32,515 bases of DNA. It comes from Planctomycetota bacterium (GTDB lineage: Bacteria > Planctomycetota > Planctomycetia > Pirellulales > Pirellulaceae). The notes under the pieces are model-generated. The model was not told where the DNA came from, searched no databases, and saw only the letters and a program-made list of their open reading frames with translations. A program made the translations under genes and the position numbers. Numbering within the stretch: position 1 is the stretch's first letter; each line of letters opens with the position of its first letter. Of the stretch, positions 17,492 to 25,128 are shown one piece after another. The stretch is taken from assembly GCA_963204965.1 (NCBI GenBank), contig CAUJKA010000286.1, positions 1 to 32,515 of the forward strand, given 5' to 3'.

Positions 17492-17513
17492 AAAATATGA
17501 CGCTCCCTAGCGT

Positions 17514-17966
17514 CTACTTTGGATTCGGGCCGCTCTGTTCATCGATTTCGCGAATGTACTTTCGCAGACGCTCCAGTTCATCGGTCGTGTCCTTCAGTCG
17601 CAGCATGTTTTCGACACGCTTCACCAGTTCGATGCGATTGACTGGCTTGGACAAAAAGTCGTCGGTTCCAGCCTTAACACCTCGCTCGATGTCGCCGAGT
17701 TCATTCAGCGCGGTGACCATGAGGATCATGATCTTCGCAGTTTCAGCGTTGTTCTTAAGCTGCTGACAAACTTCAAAGCCGCTGTGTTTGGGCATCATCA
17801 CGTCCAACAGCAGCAAGTCCGGCTGAAAACTCTTGGCTTTCACCAAGGCGTCTTCGCCATCGACTGCCATTTCGATCTCGCAATCGATGTTGATGAGATA
17901 TGCTTCCAGCAACTCACGATTAGCTGCATTGTCGTCGGCAATTAAAATGCGCGCTGTCTTGGACAC
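17514..17966 (-). CDS. Stand-alone CheY-like response regulator receiver protein
   Basis: 150 residues. The receiver fold is complete: acidic pair D11-D12 (LIADDN), phospho-acceptor D55 (LLLLDVMMP), T85 (MVTALN) and K107 (FLSKPVN). After the domain a short helical, possibly coiled-coil tail follows (DTTDELERLRKYIREID). There is no DNA-binding or enzymatic output domain, so it acts through protein contact. The start lies 30 nt after the glyA stop, suggesting cotranscription. No histidine kinase is in the window, so its partner is elsewhere. Confidence 0.93.
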   Translation of the reverse strand: MSKTARILIADDNAANRELLEAYLINIDCEIEMAVDGEDALVKAKSFQPDLLLLDVMMPKHSGFEVCQQLKNNAETAKIMILMVTALNELGDIERGVKAGTDDFLSKPVNRIELVKRVENMLRLKDTTDELERLRKYIREIDEQSGPNPK

Positions 17967-17996
17967 TATTCGTTCTCGTAAGAATGATGGTTGAGC

Positions 17997-19265
17997 TTAC
18001 TCTTGCTCGGCTGGTACTGGGAAGCTCTGGCACAGGTTCTTCACTTGGCCACGGATCGTCGAGTGCAATTGGCTGTCGTCGACGGCCTTAAGCGCTTGGC
18101 CGATCCACTGACCAATCTGCTTCATCTCCGTCGTTCCCATGCCTCGCGTGGTTAGCGCTGGAGTTCCAATACGGATGCCGCTGGGGTCCATGGGTTTGCG
18201 AGTGTCGAATGGAATCATGTTCATGTTGACTGTGATACCGCACGCATCCAGGACAGCTTCGGCTTGTTTGCCGCCCAGTCCAATACTGGTCACATCGACC
18301 AACATCAAATGGTTGTCGGTACCACCACTGATCAGTCGAAGTCCGGTTGATAGCAGTTCACTGGCCAGCGTCTTCGCGTTATCAATAACCGCGCGACCGT
18401 ACGCTTTGAAGCTGTCTTGCAACGCTTCGCCAAAGCAGACGGCCTTACCTGCGACAACGTGCATCAATGGTCCGCCTTGCAGCCCTGGGAAGACCGCACT
18501 GTTGATCGCTTTGATGTGTTGCTTCTTGCAAAGCACCACTCCCGATCGCGGACCGCGAAGCGTCTTATGCGTCGTTGAGGTCACGTAGTCGGCTACTGGA
18601 ATTGGATTATCGTGAACACCGGCTGCTACCAATCCAGCATAGTGTGCCATGTCCACCATCAGCGGCGCGCCAACATCGGCTGCAATCTCTGCGAACTTTG
18701 CGTGTTCAATTTCGCGAGGATAAGCGCTCGCTCCGGCTACGATCAACTTTGGACGATGTTCTTTGGCAAGCTTGGCCACTTGATCAAAGTCGATTCGGTG
18801 GTTGACGCTATCTACGCCGTAGGGAATGAACTTGTAGAGCTTGCCCGAGATATTCAGGTGCATTCCGTGAGTCAGGTGACCGCCTTGAGCCAAATCCAGG
18901 CCGAGAACCGTGTCGCCCGGTTGCAAACAGGAGATATAGACGGCTGTGTTCGCTTGAGAACCCGAGTGAGGCTGAACGTTCGCAGCTTCGGCGCCAAAAA
19001 GTTGGCATACTCGGTCGATGGCCAGTCGTTCGACTTGGTCGACAAATTCACAGCCTCCATAGTAACGGCGGCCGGGGTAACCTTCGGCGTATTTGTTCGT
19101 CAGGACGCTGCCGACGGCTTCCATGACCGCTCGCGACGTGTAGTTCTCGCTAGCAATCATCTCTAGTCCATCTTGCTGACGTTGGTATTCAGCGTCGATG
19201 GCGGCTGCCACTTGTGGGTCGCGTAGTTGGAGAACTTTTTCATTGCTTAACGAGGTTGTCGACAT
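17997..19265 (-). CDS. glyA: Serine hydroxymethyltransferase
   Basis: 422 residues from the ATG at 19265; AGGA lies six bases upstream, which decides this start over the in-frame upstream Mets. It is a pyridoxal-phosphate enzyme that interconverts serine and glycine, passing the one-carbon unit to tetrahydrofolate. Family landmarks are [10 protein letters not shown], the [13 protein letters not shown] substrate loop, [20 protein letters not shown] and the PLP-lysine segment [11 protein letters not shown] with K234. Length is normal for the family. It is cytoplasmic, transcribed divergently from dnaA, and followed closely by the receiver gene. Confidence 0.97.
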   Translation of the reverse strand: MSTTSLSNEKVLQLRDPQVAAAIDAEYQRQQDGLEMIASENYTSRAVMEAVGSVLTNKYAEGYPGRRYYGGCEFVDQVERLAIDRVCQLFGAEAANVQPHSGSQANTAVYISCLQPGDTVLGLDLAQGGHLTHGMHLNISGKLYKFIPYGVDSVNHRIDFDQVAKLAKEHRPKLIVAGASAYPREIEHAKFAEIAADVGAPLMVDMAHYAGLVAAGVHDNPIPVADYVTSTTHKTLRGPRSGVVLCKKQHIKAINSAVFPGLQGGPLMHVVAGKAVCFGEALQDSFKAYGRAVIDNAKTLASELLSTGLRLISGGTDNHLMLVDVTSIGLGGKQAEAVLDACGITVNMNMIPFDTRKPMDPSGIRIGTPALTTRGMGTTEMKQIGQWIGQALKAVDDSQLHSTIRGQVKNLCQSFPVPAEQE

Positions 19266-19527
19266 GTTCATTCCTATCGCTGAATTCTTAATGGCGTCAA
19301 AATTAGCCTTAATTATCAATAAGGCCCGTTTAAAGCACCCTTAAAAGCTATGGCGGAGTGTATCGGTGTTCGCGGCTTAGATTGTCGAATGCTGTATCAT
19401 AGCCGTCAACAACCACCCGAGCAAAACCGTTCGAATATTACGGGCAAAACAGGTTTTTCCTTAGGGAGCTTGTTCAGCTATATTGGAGCTGGCCGGTAAA
19501 TCTTCTTTTCCGGGTTGCTAGGATTTT
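19266..19527. promoter_or_regulatory. Divergent glyA/dnaA control region
   Basis: 262 bases between the glyA and dnaA starts must hold promoters for both. AT-rich tracts lie near 19290-19325. The dnaA SD (AGGA, 19520-19523) partly overlaps an in-frame TAG at 19519-19521, so the dnaA frame cannot extend further upstream. No exact DnaA box was found here; promoter hexamers cannot be assigned with confidence. Confidence 0.5.
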
Positions 19528-20643
19528 TTGGACCGCTGTCCTATCGAGCGCACGTTGAGTACTTTGCCATGTGAGACCTTGACCAAGATCGCCCTAGAGC
19601 GACCTTCGTCTGTTCACAAGCTGTTGCCAAATTTGGCTGACGGCTGGCTGCTGGACACCTATTTTGTAGGCCCAGAAAACGAGCTTCTGCGATATCTGTT
19701 CGACGATGAACGGGTCAAAACTTTGGGAGCGATCGCTCCGGTCATTCTCTACGGCGAAAAATCATTGGGGAAGACTGCTCTGACCGTAACATTAGCGGTG
19801 CGATGGTCTCGAATTACCGACGAACGACCGCTGGTTATCACTACGGGTCAGACTTTCTGCCAGGACTTTGCCAACGCTGTCGAAATTGACGATATCGAGG
19901 CTTTTCGCAAGCGGCATCGTGAATGCAAAATGCTTGTCGTCGATGACTTGGAGGCCTTTAACGGCAAGATTGCCGCTCAAGAAGAGTTTGCGGCCACGAT
20001 CGATGCTTTGGTGGAAGCTGGTCGACCGCTGCTTGTGACCAATTGCCAATTGCCCAGCTCGTCCAAGTCGATCAAACCCAACTTAGCCAGTCGGCTTTCG
20101 GCTGGTTTTTCGCTGCTACTGAATCGCCCCAGCAAGGCGACTCGCAACGCCTTGATTGAAGCATTAGTTGCCAAGTTCGATCCGCACCTTTCTGTCGAAC
20201 ACTTGATCGCGGTAGCCGGAGATCTAGATTCAGCCGCTTTGTCGCCCGTAGAGATTCGCGACCTAGTTAAAGTTGCTCAACAAAATCGCTCGTCCAAAGG
20301 CGAACTCGATCCCAGCATCGTAGCGGCCCTGATGCGTCAGCAAATCTCGGGGGTTGCTCCCGACATCGGTGCCATTACGAAATCGGTGTGTCGACGGATG
20401 CAAGTCAAGCTGACTGACGTTCGTGGTTCTTCGCGAGAAGCTCCGATCATGCGAGCTCGTTCTTTGGCTATCTACTTATCGCGAAAGCTCACCACTCTGA
20501 GCCTGCTGCAGATCGGTGAGTACTTTTCAGGCCGCGATCATTCGACCATTCTGCACTCGATCCGCAAAATCAAGGCTCTAGTCGACATCGATAGCGAGCT
20601 AGCCAATCTCTGCCGCGATGTTGAAGCTGAGTTGTTCCAGTAG
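19528..20643 (+). CDS. dnaA: Chromosomal replication initiator DnaA, short form lacking domain I
   Basis: 371 residues from TTG, against about 440-470 in most bacteria. The entry sequence LDTYFVGPENELLRYL corresponds to the start of the AAA+ domain. Walker A is GEKSLGKT (76-83), diverging from the usual GxxGxGKT at the middle Gly. Walker B is MLVVDD (135-140); sensor I lies near LVTNCQ, and R189 (NLASRL) fits the arginine-finger box. Domain IV (about 280-350) has the signature helix-turn-helix ending GRDHST at 335-340, which binds DnaA boxes. A stop lies three codons before the TTG, so domain I (the DnaB/DiaA-type contact) is not simply mis-annotated upstream. It binds and melts oriC, predicted just downstream. 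Confidence 0.93.
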   Translation: MDRCPIERTLSTLPCETLTKIALERPSSVHKLLPNLADGWLLDTYFVGPENELLRYLFDDERVKTLGAIAPVILYGEKSLGKTALTVTLAVRWSRITDERPLVITTGQTFCQDFANAVEIDDIEAFRKRHRECKMLVVDDLEAFNGKIAAQEEFAATIDALVEAGRPLLVTNCQLPSSSKSIKPNLASRLSAGFSLLLNRPSKATRNALIEALVAKFDPHLSVEHLIAVAGDLDSAALSPVEIRDLVKVAQQNRSSKGELDPSIVAALMRQQISGVAPDIGAITKSVCRRMQVKLTDVRGSSREAPIMRARSLAIYLSRKLTTLSLLQIGEYFSGRDHSTILHSIRKIKALVDIDSELANLCRDVEAELFQ

Positions 20644-20910
20644 CTGATACCCCGTTCCTTATCCCGCCAGGGATCAGTCGGATTCTGTTATTGACTCTTT
20701 TGTTGTTCAGTCCCTGAGCCACTACTAGCTACTCCGTTACCGCAATTTTTGTTGTGGCTATCTGATCGCCTAGTTGAGTTATCTTAGGCCATACTCTATG
20801 GAACTGAACCCTGGCGGTATCAGCTACGACCGCTACGGTTATTCTCTACCGCTCCGCTAGAGTCTGCCTATTCCCTAGACTCGAATACTTAGACCCATGT
20901 TGAAAACGTG

Positions 20911-20993
20911 TTGGTTGTCGGTTGATTGAGCGTCAGTTGGTTGTCGGTTGTCGGTTAATTGCTTGTTGATTCTCGGTTAACTCTCGGTCGGTT
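20911..20993 (+). repeat. G/T-rich direct repeats with TCGGTT core
   Basis: TTGGTTGTCGGTT occurs at 20911-20923 and again at 20937-20949. The hexamer TCGGTT recurs starting at 20918, 20944, 20951, 20973 and 20988. In 20911-20960, 40 of 50 bases are G or T on the plus strand, and a looser G/T bias continues to about 21060. It could be a protein-binding array in the origin or a low-complexity drift product. Confidence 0.7.
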
Positions 20994-21148
20994 TCATGTT
21001 GATTGGTGGTCTATTGAGTGTTGGTTTCGTGTTGAGTTACTGTTGGTTTTTCTTGGTCAACTAGTCCTGAGATTGCTAGTTCACCTAGCTTTTTCGTTGC
21101 TGATTCAACGTGGTGGCTGATGATTTGAAGTGTGACTACGCCTTAGTT

Positions 21149-21245
21149 GTTTAACGGCAAGCCGTAGGCGACTGTGGTTTTGGGGCTCTTCGTTAATAGC
21201 CATAATGAGAATGAAAGAGCAGTCGCCTTCGGCTTGCCGTTAAAC
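21149..21245. repeat. Element D, copy 1: 26-bp inverted repeat inside the putative origin
   Basis: The arms are 21149-21174 and 21220-21245, matching at 25 of 26 positions, beginning GTTTAACGGCAAGCCG and separated by 45 bases. The same arm sequence recurs at 23686-23711 after the sigma-factor gene, so this is a dispersed family and not an origin-specific structure. Confidence 0.9.
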
Positions 21246-21307
21246 GATTGCGGCCCGCGCCGTTGATCGACTTAAGCTCGCGGCCGTTGATCCTTGTCGC
21301 TCCGCCA

Positions 21308-21316
21308 TGTGGAGAA
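21308..21316 (-). promoter_or_regulatory. Near-consensus DnaA box
   Basis: TGTGGAGAA on the plus strand differs by one base from TGTGGATAA, the complement of the DnaA box TTATCCACA. A single 8/9 match may be chance; its position inside the dnaA-dnaN gap supports it. Confidence 0.4.
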
Positions 21317-21517
21317 TTTGTCGCTTGCCTGTCTACGATTGTTTGCGAAGTTTGACCTTTGGAAGTGGCTTTCTGGCCTATGTCAGTTAACCCAACTTCC
21401 TTCGACACTCGACTGACCAACTTCGTCATCTCACCGCCACTTTCTCCACTGTCAGTGGAGCGTCAATTCTGGTGGCTAACAGCATGTTTTTTCCAGCTTT
21501 AGGCGCTTCCCTGTGTC

Positions 21518-21526
21518 TGTGGATAA
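21518..21526 (-). promoter_or_regulatory. Perfect consensus DnaA box
   Basis: TGTGGATAA on the plus strand is the exact complement of TTATCCACA. It is the only perfect match I found in the gap and it lies directly before the triplet run, oriented as in the Bacillus subtilis unwinding region. Confidence 0.8.
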
Positions 21527-21546
21527 CCCATTTGCCGTTCGCATTC

Positions 21547-21573
21547 CTACTACTACTAATTTAATAACTAATA
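21547..21573 (+). promoter_or_regulatory. DnaA-trio-like triplet run and AT-rich unwinding tract
   Basis: Four consecutive CTA triplets (21547-21558), i.e. 3'-GAT repeats on the other strand, are followed by ATTTAATAACTAATA. A 20-base spacer separates them from the perfect DnaA box. Box, spacer, trio and AT-rich DNA is the described bacterial basal origin unwinding system, in which DnaA loads from the box onto the single strand through the trios. Confidence 0.65.
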
Positions 21574-21845
21574 GGGAAATGTCAGAAGAACATTGATGCT
21601 CAATGAACGCCAAAGTCCACTAAGAACGGACGCGATTAAGCGGCACCAAAGAAGACTGACAAGACTCGTCGGCGGGTCCTACCGCTCGACAACTTCGCCT
21701 AACTGCCGTTACTACCAACGAACCGCTCGGGATAATAGCCCAAATAGGCTAGTGGGTATCTGTTGCTACCGGCCAATACTCGATAAAACACTAGCTACCC
21801 AAAATGACATTTCAGAGTTCAATGTAGCAGCCCTAGGCAGTAGTC

Positions 21846-22961
21846 ATGAAGATTTCGTGTGACCGAGAGAAGTTAGCTTCCGCTTTCCAATTGGCCGGAT
21901 CGATCGCCCAGTCTCGTAGTCCCAAAGAGATTCTGCAAAACGTCAAGATGGAAGTGACCTCCGATAAAGTCACCTTGATGGCTACCGACATGGAGACTGG
22001 AATTAGGATCGAAGTCGAAGGCGGAGAAGTACAGACCCCCGGTAAGGCACTGCTGCACGTAGCTCGAGTTGGTCAGATTCTCAGAGAGTGCAGCGACGAA
22101 AAGCTTTACTTCGAAGCAGACGAAAACAAGATCTTGATTAGAGGCTTGCACAGCGAGTTCAACTTGCCATGTGCTAACGCTGACGAATATCCGACGGTGG
22201 TTGGTTTTGACGAAGAGCGATACCATGAGATACCAGCCAGGCTCTTCAAAGAGATGGTTCGTAGAACGACATTTGCTACCGACCCTGACAGTACGCGATT
22301 TGCACTCGGTGGAGTGCTGCTAGAGTTGAACGGCGAAGACGTACTGGCTGTTGGTACAGACGGTCGTCGATTGGCTAGGATGAATGGCAAAGGCAAATCA
22401 GTCGGTGGCCACGAAACCATCGGCAGCTCGACAATCGTCCCAACGCGAGCACTAGCCTTGATGGAGCGATCGATTAACGACAAGGATGAATTCGTTCAAA
22501 TTGCTAGCCGCGGTAACGATGTCTTGCTTCGAAGCAATAGAAGCATCATCTACTCGCGTCTGGTCGAAGGTCGCTTTCCAAACTGGCGACAAGTAATTCC
22601 GACTCGCGACAACTCGGTAAGAATCAACCTAGCCGTAGGACCATTCCACAACGTGATTCGCCAAGCGGCGATCGTGGCCGATCAAGAGTCGCGAGGCTTG
22701 GACTTTGAATTCGGTGGAGGCACGTTGCTACTGTCAGCCAAGACGGCGGATCTGGGTCAAAGCCGAGTCGAGATGCCGATAGAGTACGACGGCGAGCCGA
22801 TTCGCATGAAGTTGGACCACCGCTTCATCAGCGATTTCCTTAAGGTACTGGAAGCTGACACGAAGTTCGTCATGGATATCGTAGGGCCAACAGCTTCGGC
22901 TTTGATGACGACCGATGATGGCTATGCCTACGTCGTCATGCCGATGGCCTTGGACAAATAA
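21846..22961 (+). CDS. dnaN: DNA polymerase III beta subunit (sliding clamp)
   Basis: 371 residues from ATG, the normal length for the family. The clamp dimerises into a ring around DNA and tethers the polymerase and other factors. Family features are the N-terminal KISCDREKLASAFQLAGSIA helix, the domain linker motif TDGRRLARM (VGTDGRRLA), VEGRFPNW in domain two, and the C-terminal binding-pocket end VVMPMALDK (usual VMPMRL). It is cytoplasmic. It lies immediately downstream of the putative origin on the same strand as dnaA, the classic order. AGG sits about eight bases before the start. Confidence 0.97.
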   Translation: MKISCDREKLASAFQLAGSIAQSRSPKEILQNVKMEVTSDKVTLMATDMETGIRIEVEGGEVQTPGKALLHVARVGQILRECSDEKLYFEADENKILIRGLHSEFNLPCANADEYPTVVGFDEERYHEIPARLFKEMVRRTTFATDPDSTRFALGGVLLELNGEDVLAVGTDGRRLARMNGKGKSVGGHETIGSSTIVPTRALALMERSINDKDEFVQIASRGNDVLLRSNRSIIYSRLVEGRFPNWRQVIPTRDNSVRINLAVGPFHNVIRQAAIVADQESRGLDFEFGGGTLLLSAKTADLGQSRVEMPIEYDGEPIRMKLDHRFISDFLKVLEADTKFVMDIVGPTASALMTTDDGYAYVVMPMALDK

Positions 22962-23057
22962 TCCGTAAGGGTGGGATATCGCTTGGCAAAACAACTACAA
23001 TAGAGCGGTCGAAACTGGGCAAGTCCAACGATCGATCTACAACGGTGGTCATACACT

Positions 23058-23681
23058 TTGACAGAATCTCGCCATCAGCAGTTGTTTGAAAAGTCACTTC
23101 AAGGTGACTTAGAAGCTTTCGGTGCATTGCTCGAAGACTATCGAGCCTATTTGACAGTGCTGGCCAGACGGTATCTGGACGCACGAGTCAAAGGCCGCGT
23201 CGACGAAGCGGACATAGTGCAGATAACCTTCCTGGAAGCTCAACGCGATCTTGGGGCGTTTCGCGGCTCACAAATCGAAGAGCTATTGGGATGGTTGCGA
23301 AACATCCTTCGAAACAATGTCTCCTCGGCTCACCAAAAACATCTCTACACGCAAAAGAGATCCGCGGGTCGCGAGACGAATAACAATCCTAATGAATCAG
23401 GACCAGCGCTCACCGACTTGGCTCCATCGGAAACAACCTCGCCAAGCCAGCGAGTCATGCGAGACGAAGCCGCGGTACTATTGGCAACGTGCATGGAGGA
23501 TTTGCCAGAGACACAACGAGAAGCTTTGCGGTTAAGGTATGTCGAAGGCTGTTCGTTAAAAGAGATCGCCGAAAAGATGGACAAGACAGAGATGGCCGCG
23601 GCGGGATTGCTAAAACGCGGCTTGCAAGCACTAAGAACAAAAATGATCTCGGACAGCTCCAGCGGCGGATTCCCAGTATGA
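23058..23681 (+). CDS. ECF-like RNA polymerase sigma factor (planctomycete-type)
   Basis: 207 residues from TTG, with GGTGG nine bases upstream. The sigma region 2 segment (YLTVLARRYLDARVKGRVDE, then ADIVQITFLEA) binds the -10 element and core polymerase. A hydrophilic linker of about 45 residues follows. Region 4 (DLPETQREALRLRYVEGCSL through KEIAEKMDKTEMAAAGLLKR) is the -35-binding helix-turn-helix. The DExDIVQxTFLEA style is common in ECF-like factors expanded in planctomycetes. No anti-sigma gene lies adjacent; a dispersed repeat begins four bases after the stop. Genes it controls are unknown. Confidence 0.92.
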   Translation: MTESRHQQLFEKSLQGDLEAFGALLEDYRAYLTVLARRYLDARVKGRVDEADIVQITFLEAQRDLGAFRGSQIEELLGWLRNILRNNVSSAHQKHLYTQKRSAGRETNNNPNESGPALTDLAPSETTSPSQRVMRDEAAVLLATCMEDLPETQREALRLRYVEGCSLKEIAEKMDKTEMAAAGLLKRGLQALRTKMISDSSSGGFPV

Positions 23682-23685
23682 GTTC

Positions 23686-23713
23686 GTTTAACGGCAAGCC
23701 GCAGGCGACAGTG
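23686..23713 (+). repeat. Element D, copy 2: single arm after the sigma-factor gene
   Basis: GTTTAACGGCAAGCCGCAGG and the following bases match the left arm of the origin repeat with two differences over 26 bases. No facing arm of equal length was found, but a separate 8-bp hairpin (23761-23768 with 23781-23788, AAGCGACA/TGTCGCTT) lies shortly downstream, before the radical SAM gene. Confidence 0.75.
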
Positions 23714-23808
23714 TTCTACTTAAAGCTAGACAATCCCAACCCGCTGCGTTAGCGAGGGACAAGCGACAAGTCTAAGCGACTGTCGCTTCACATTAGTCAG
23801 GAAGAAAC

Positions 23809-25110
23809 ATGTTACTCAAGTTAGCCAAGCGACTGCTCCTAGAGACCGACAAGCGGCTGCTATGGAAGCTGGCTTATCAAGCTGGTTGGAAGGGTTTTTG
23901 GAGCGTCCAAAAACACAAACGGCGATTGAAGCGAGGCGAGTTCTTTCCGCCGTTCCTCTACATCTCGGTAATCAACACCTGCAACTTGCGTTGCCAAGGC
24001 TGTTGGGTCGACGTAGCTGGTAAGCAAACCAAAATCGATTTGGAAGCTCTCAATCGAACAGTCAACGAAGCTAAAGCGATGGGCAATTCGTTCTTTGGCA
24101 TTCTTGGTGGAGAGCCCTTCCTGCACAAAGAGCTGCTGGATTTTTTGGAAGGACAACCAGACGTCTACTTCCAAGTCTTCACCAACGGACATTTCATTAC
24201 TGACGAAGTAGCAAAACGACTTCGCAAGATGGGCAATGTAACGCCACTGATCAGTATCGAAGGAACAGAACTTGTTAGCGACGATCGGCGAGGCAAAGAA
24301 AACGTTTACAGTCAATCGATGCAAGGTATCCAAAACTGCTTGAACAATCACTTGATGACAGGAGTCTGTACCAGTGTTTGCGCAACCAACATCGACGACT
24401 TGCTGACCGATGCATGGGTTGATCGACTTGTAGAGATGGGCGTAATGTACTGCTGGTTCCACGTCTATCGCCCAGTGGGACCGAAGCCAAATCCCGATCT
24501 AGCATTGACCACCGAACAACTAAGACGCGTCCGACAGTTTGTAGTCAACACGCGGGCAACCAAGCCAATCATCGTTATAGACGCATACCACGATGGCGCC
24601 GGCCAGGCGCTATGCCCCGCCGTAACAGGCTTTACACACCACATCGGTCCTGGTGGCGACATAGAACCTTGTCCAGTGATTCAGCTGGCGGTTGAGAGCA
24701 TCCACGACAAGAAGCCGTTGCGTGAACAGTTGAATGAAAGTGCCTTCCTCAAAGACTTTCGACAACTGGTCGCGGAGAACACACGAGGCTGTGTGATCAT
24801 GGAACGACCCGACTTGCTAGTCGAGTTGGCAGAGCGACACGGGGCTCGCGATACGACTCAACGGGGAACTTGTATCGAAGAGCTCAAGGCCATCCAACCG
24901 CATCGATCGCAGTACGTACCGGGCATCGAAATACCCGAGCGAAGTTGGGCAGTGCGACTGGCCAAGTGGTTAGTGTTCAACGACTTTGGCGCGTATGGCA
25001 AACACTTCAAAGCCGACAAGTGGATCGACCCACAGGTCGCACAACAAGAACTAGCCAAGACACCAGCTACGAATGATCCGAAGCTCTACGATATTCAAAC
25101 ACCGAGTTAG
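23809..25110 (+). CDS. Radical SAM protein with C-terminal cysteine-rich (SPASM-like) region
   Basis: 433 residues from ATG, with AGGAAG five bases upstream. The iron-sulfur motif C58-x3-C62-x2-C65 (NTCNLRCQGCWV) binds the 4Fe-4S cluster that cleaves S-adenosylmethionine to a 5'-deoxyadenosyl radical. GGEP at 100-103 is the SAM amino-group motif, and LISIEGTE is the following strand. Later cysteines (ALCPAVTG, DIEPCPV, RGCVIM, GTCIEEL) could hold an auxiliary cluster, as in SPASM or Twitch proteins. The basic N-terminus has no signal peptide. The PQQ-type gene follows after 18 nt, so the two may be cotranscribed. The substrate cannot be read from sequence; no small peptide substrate was seen nearby. 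Confidence 0.9.
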   Translation: MLLKLAKRLLLETDKRLLWKLAYQAGWKGFWSVQKHKRRLKRGEFFPPFLYISVINTCNLRCQGCWVDVAGKQTKIDLEALNRTVNEAKAMGNSFFGILGGEPFLHKELLDFLEGQPDVYFQVFTNGHFITDEVAKRLRKMGNVTPLISIEGTELVSDDRRGKENVYSQSMQGIQNCLNNHLMTGVCTSVCATNIDDLLTDAWVDRLVEMGVMYCWFHVYRPVGPKPNPDLALTTEQLRRVRQFVVNTRATKPIIVIDAYHDGAGQALCPAVTGFTHHIGPGGDIEPCPVIQLAVESIHDKKPLREQLNESAFLKDFRQLVAENTRGCVIMERPDLLVELAERHGARDTTQRGTCIEELKAIQPHRSQYVPGIEIPERSWAVRLAKWLVFNDFGAYGKHFKADKWIDPQVAQQELAKTPATNDPKLYDIQTPS

Positions 25111-25128
25111 ATTTAATAAGGACCAAAG

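Larger units (their letters stand above)
20644..21845. other. Putative chromosomal origin (oriC) in the dnaA-dnaN gap
   Basis: 1.2 kb with no credible gene between dnaA and dnaN, which is the commonest site of bacterial oriC. It contains, in order, a G/T-rich repeat tract (20911-21060), a 97-bp palindromic repeat (21149-21245), a near-consensus DnaA box (21308-21316), a perfect DnaA box (21518-21526), a 20-base spacer, a CTA triplet run (21547-21558) and an AT-rich stretch. The dnaN promoter must lie in its last 200 bases. Short frames within it (21193-21429 minus, 21593-21862 plus) are not protein-like. Confidence 0.75.

Noticed and set aside
18612..19166. 184-residue plus-strand frame opposite glyA
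   Set aside because: Antisense to the highly conserved SHMT coding sequence; no start context.
20661..20674. Hairpin after dnaA as a terminator (ATCCC/GGGAT)
   Set aside because: Only a 5-bp stem with no T tract directly after it; too weak to call.
20911..20993. CRISPR-like array
   Set aside because: Repeat units are short (6-13 bases), irregularly spaced and without unique spacers of constant size.
21193..21429. 78-residue minus-strand frame in the dnaA-dnaN gap
   Set aside because: It partly translates the palindromic repeat and has no homology or start signal.
23860..24462. 200-residue minus-strand frame opposite the radical SAM gene
   Set aside because: It mirrors the CxxxCxxC region of a clear gene and has no recognisable features.
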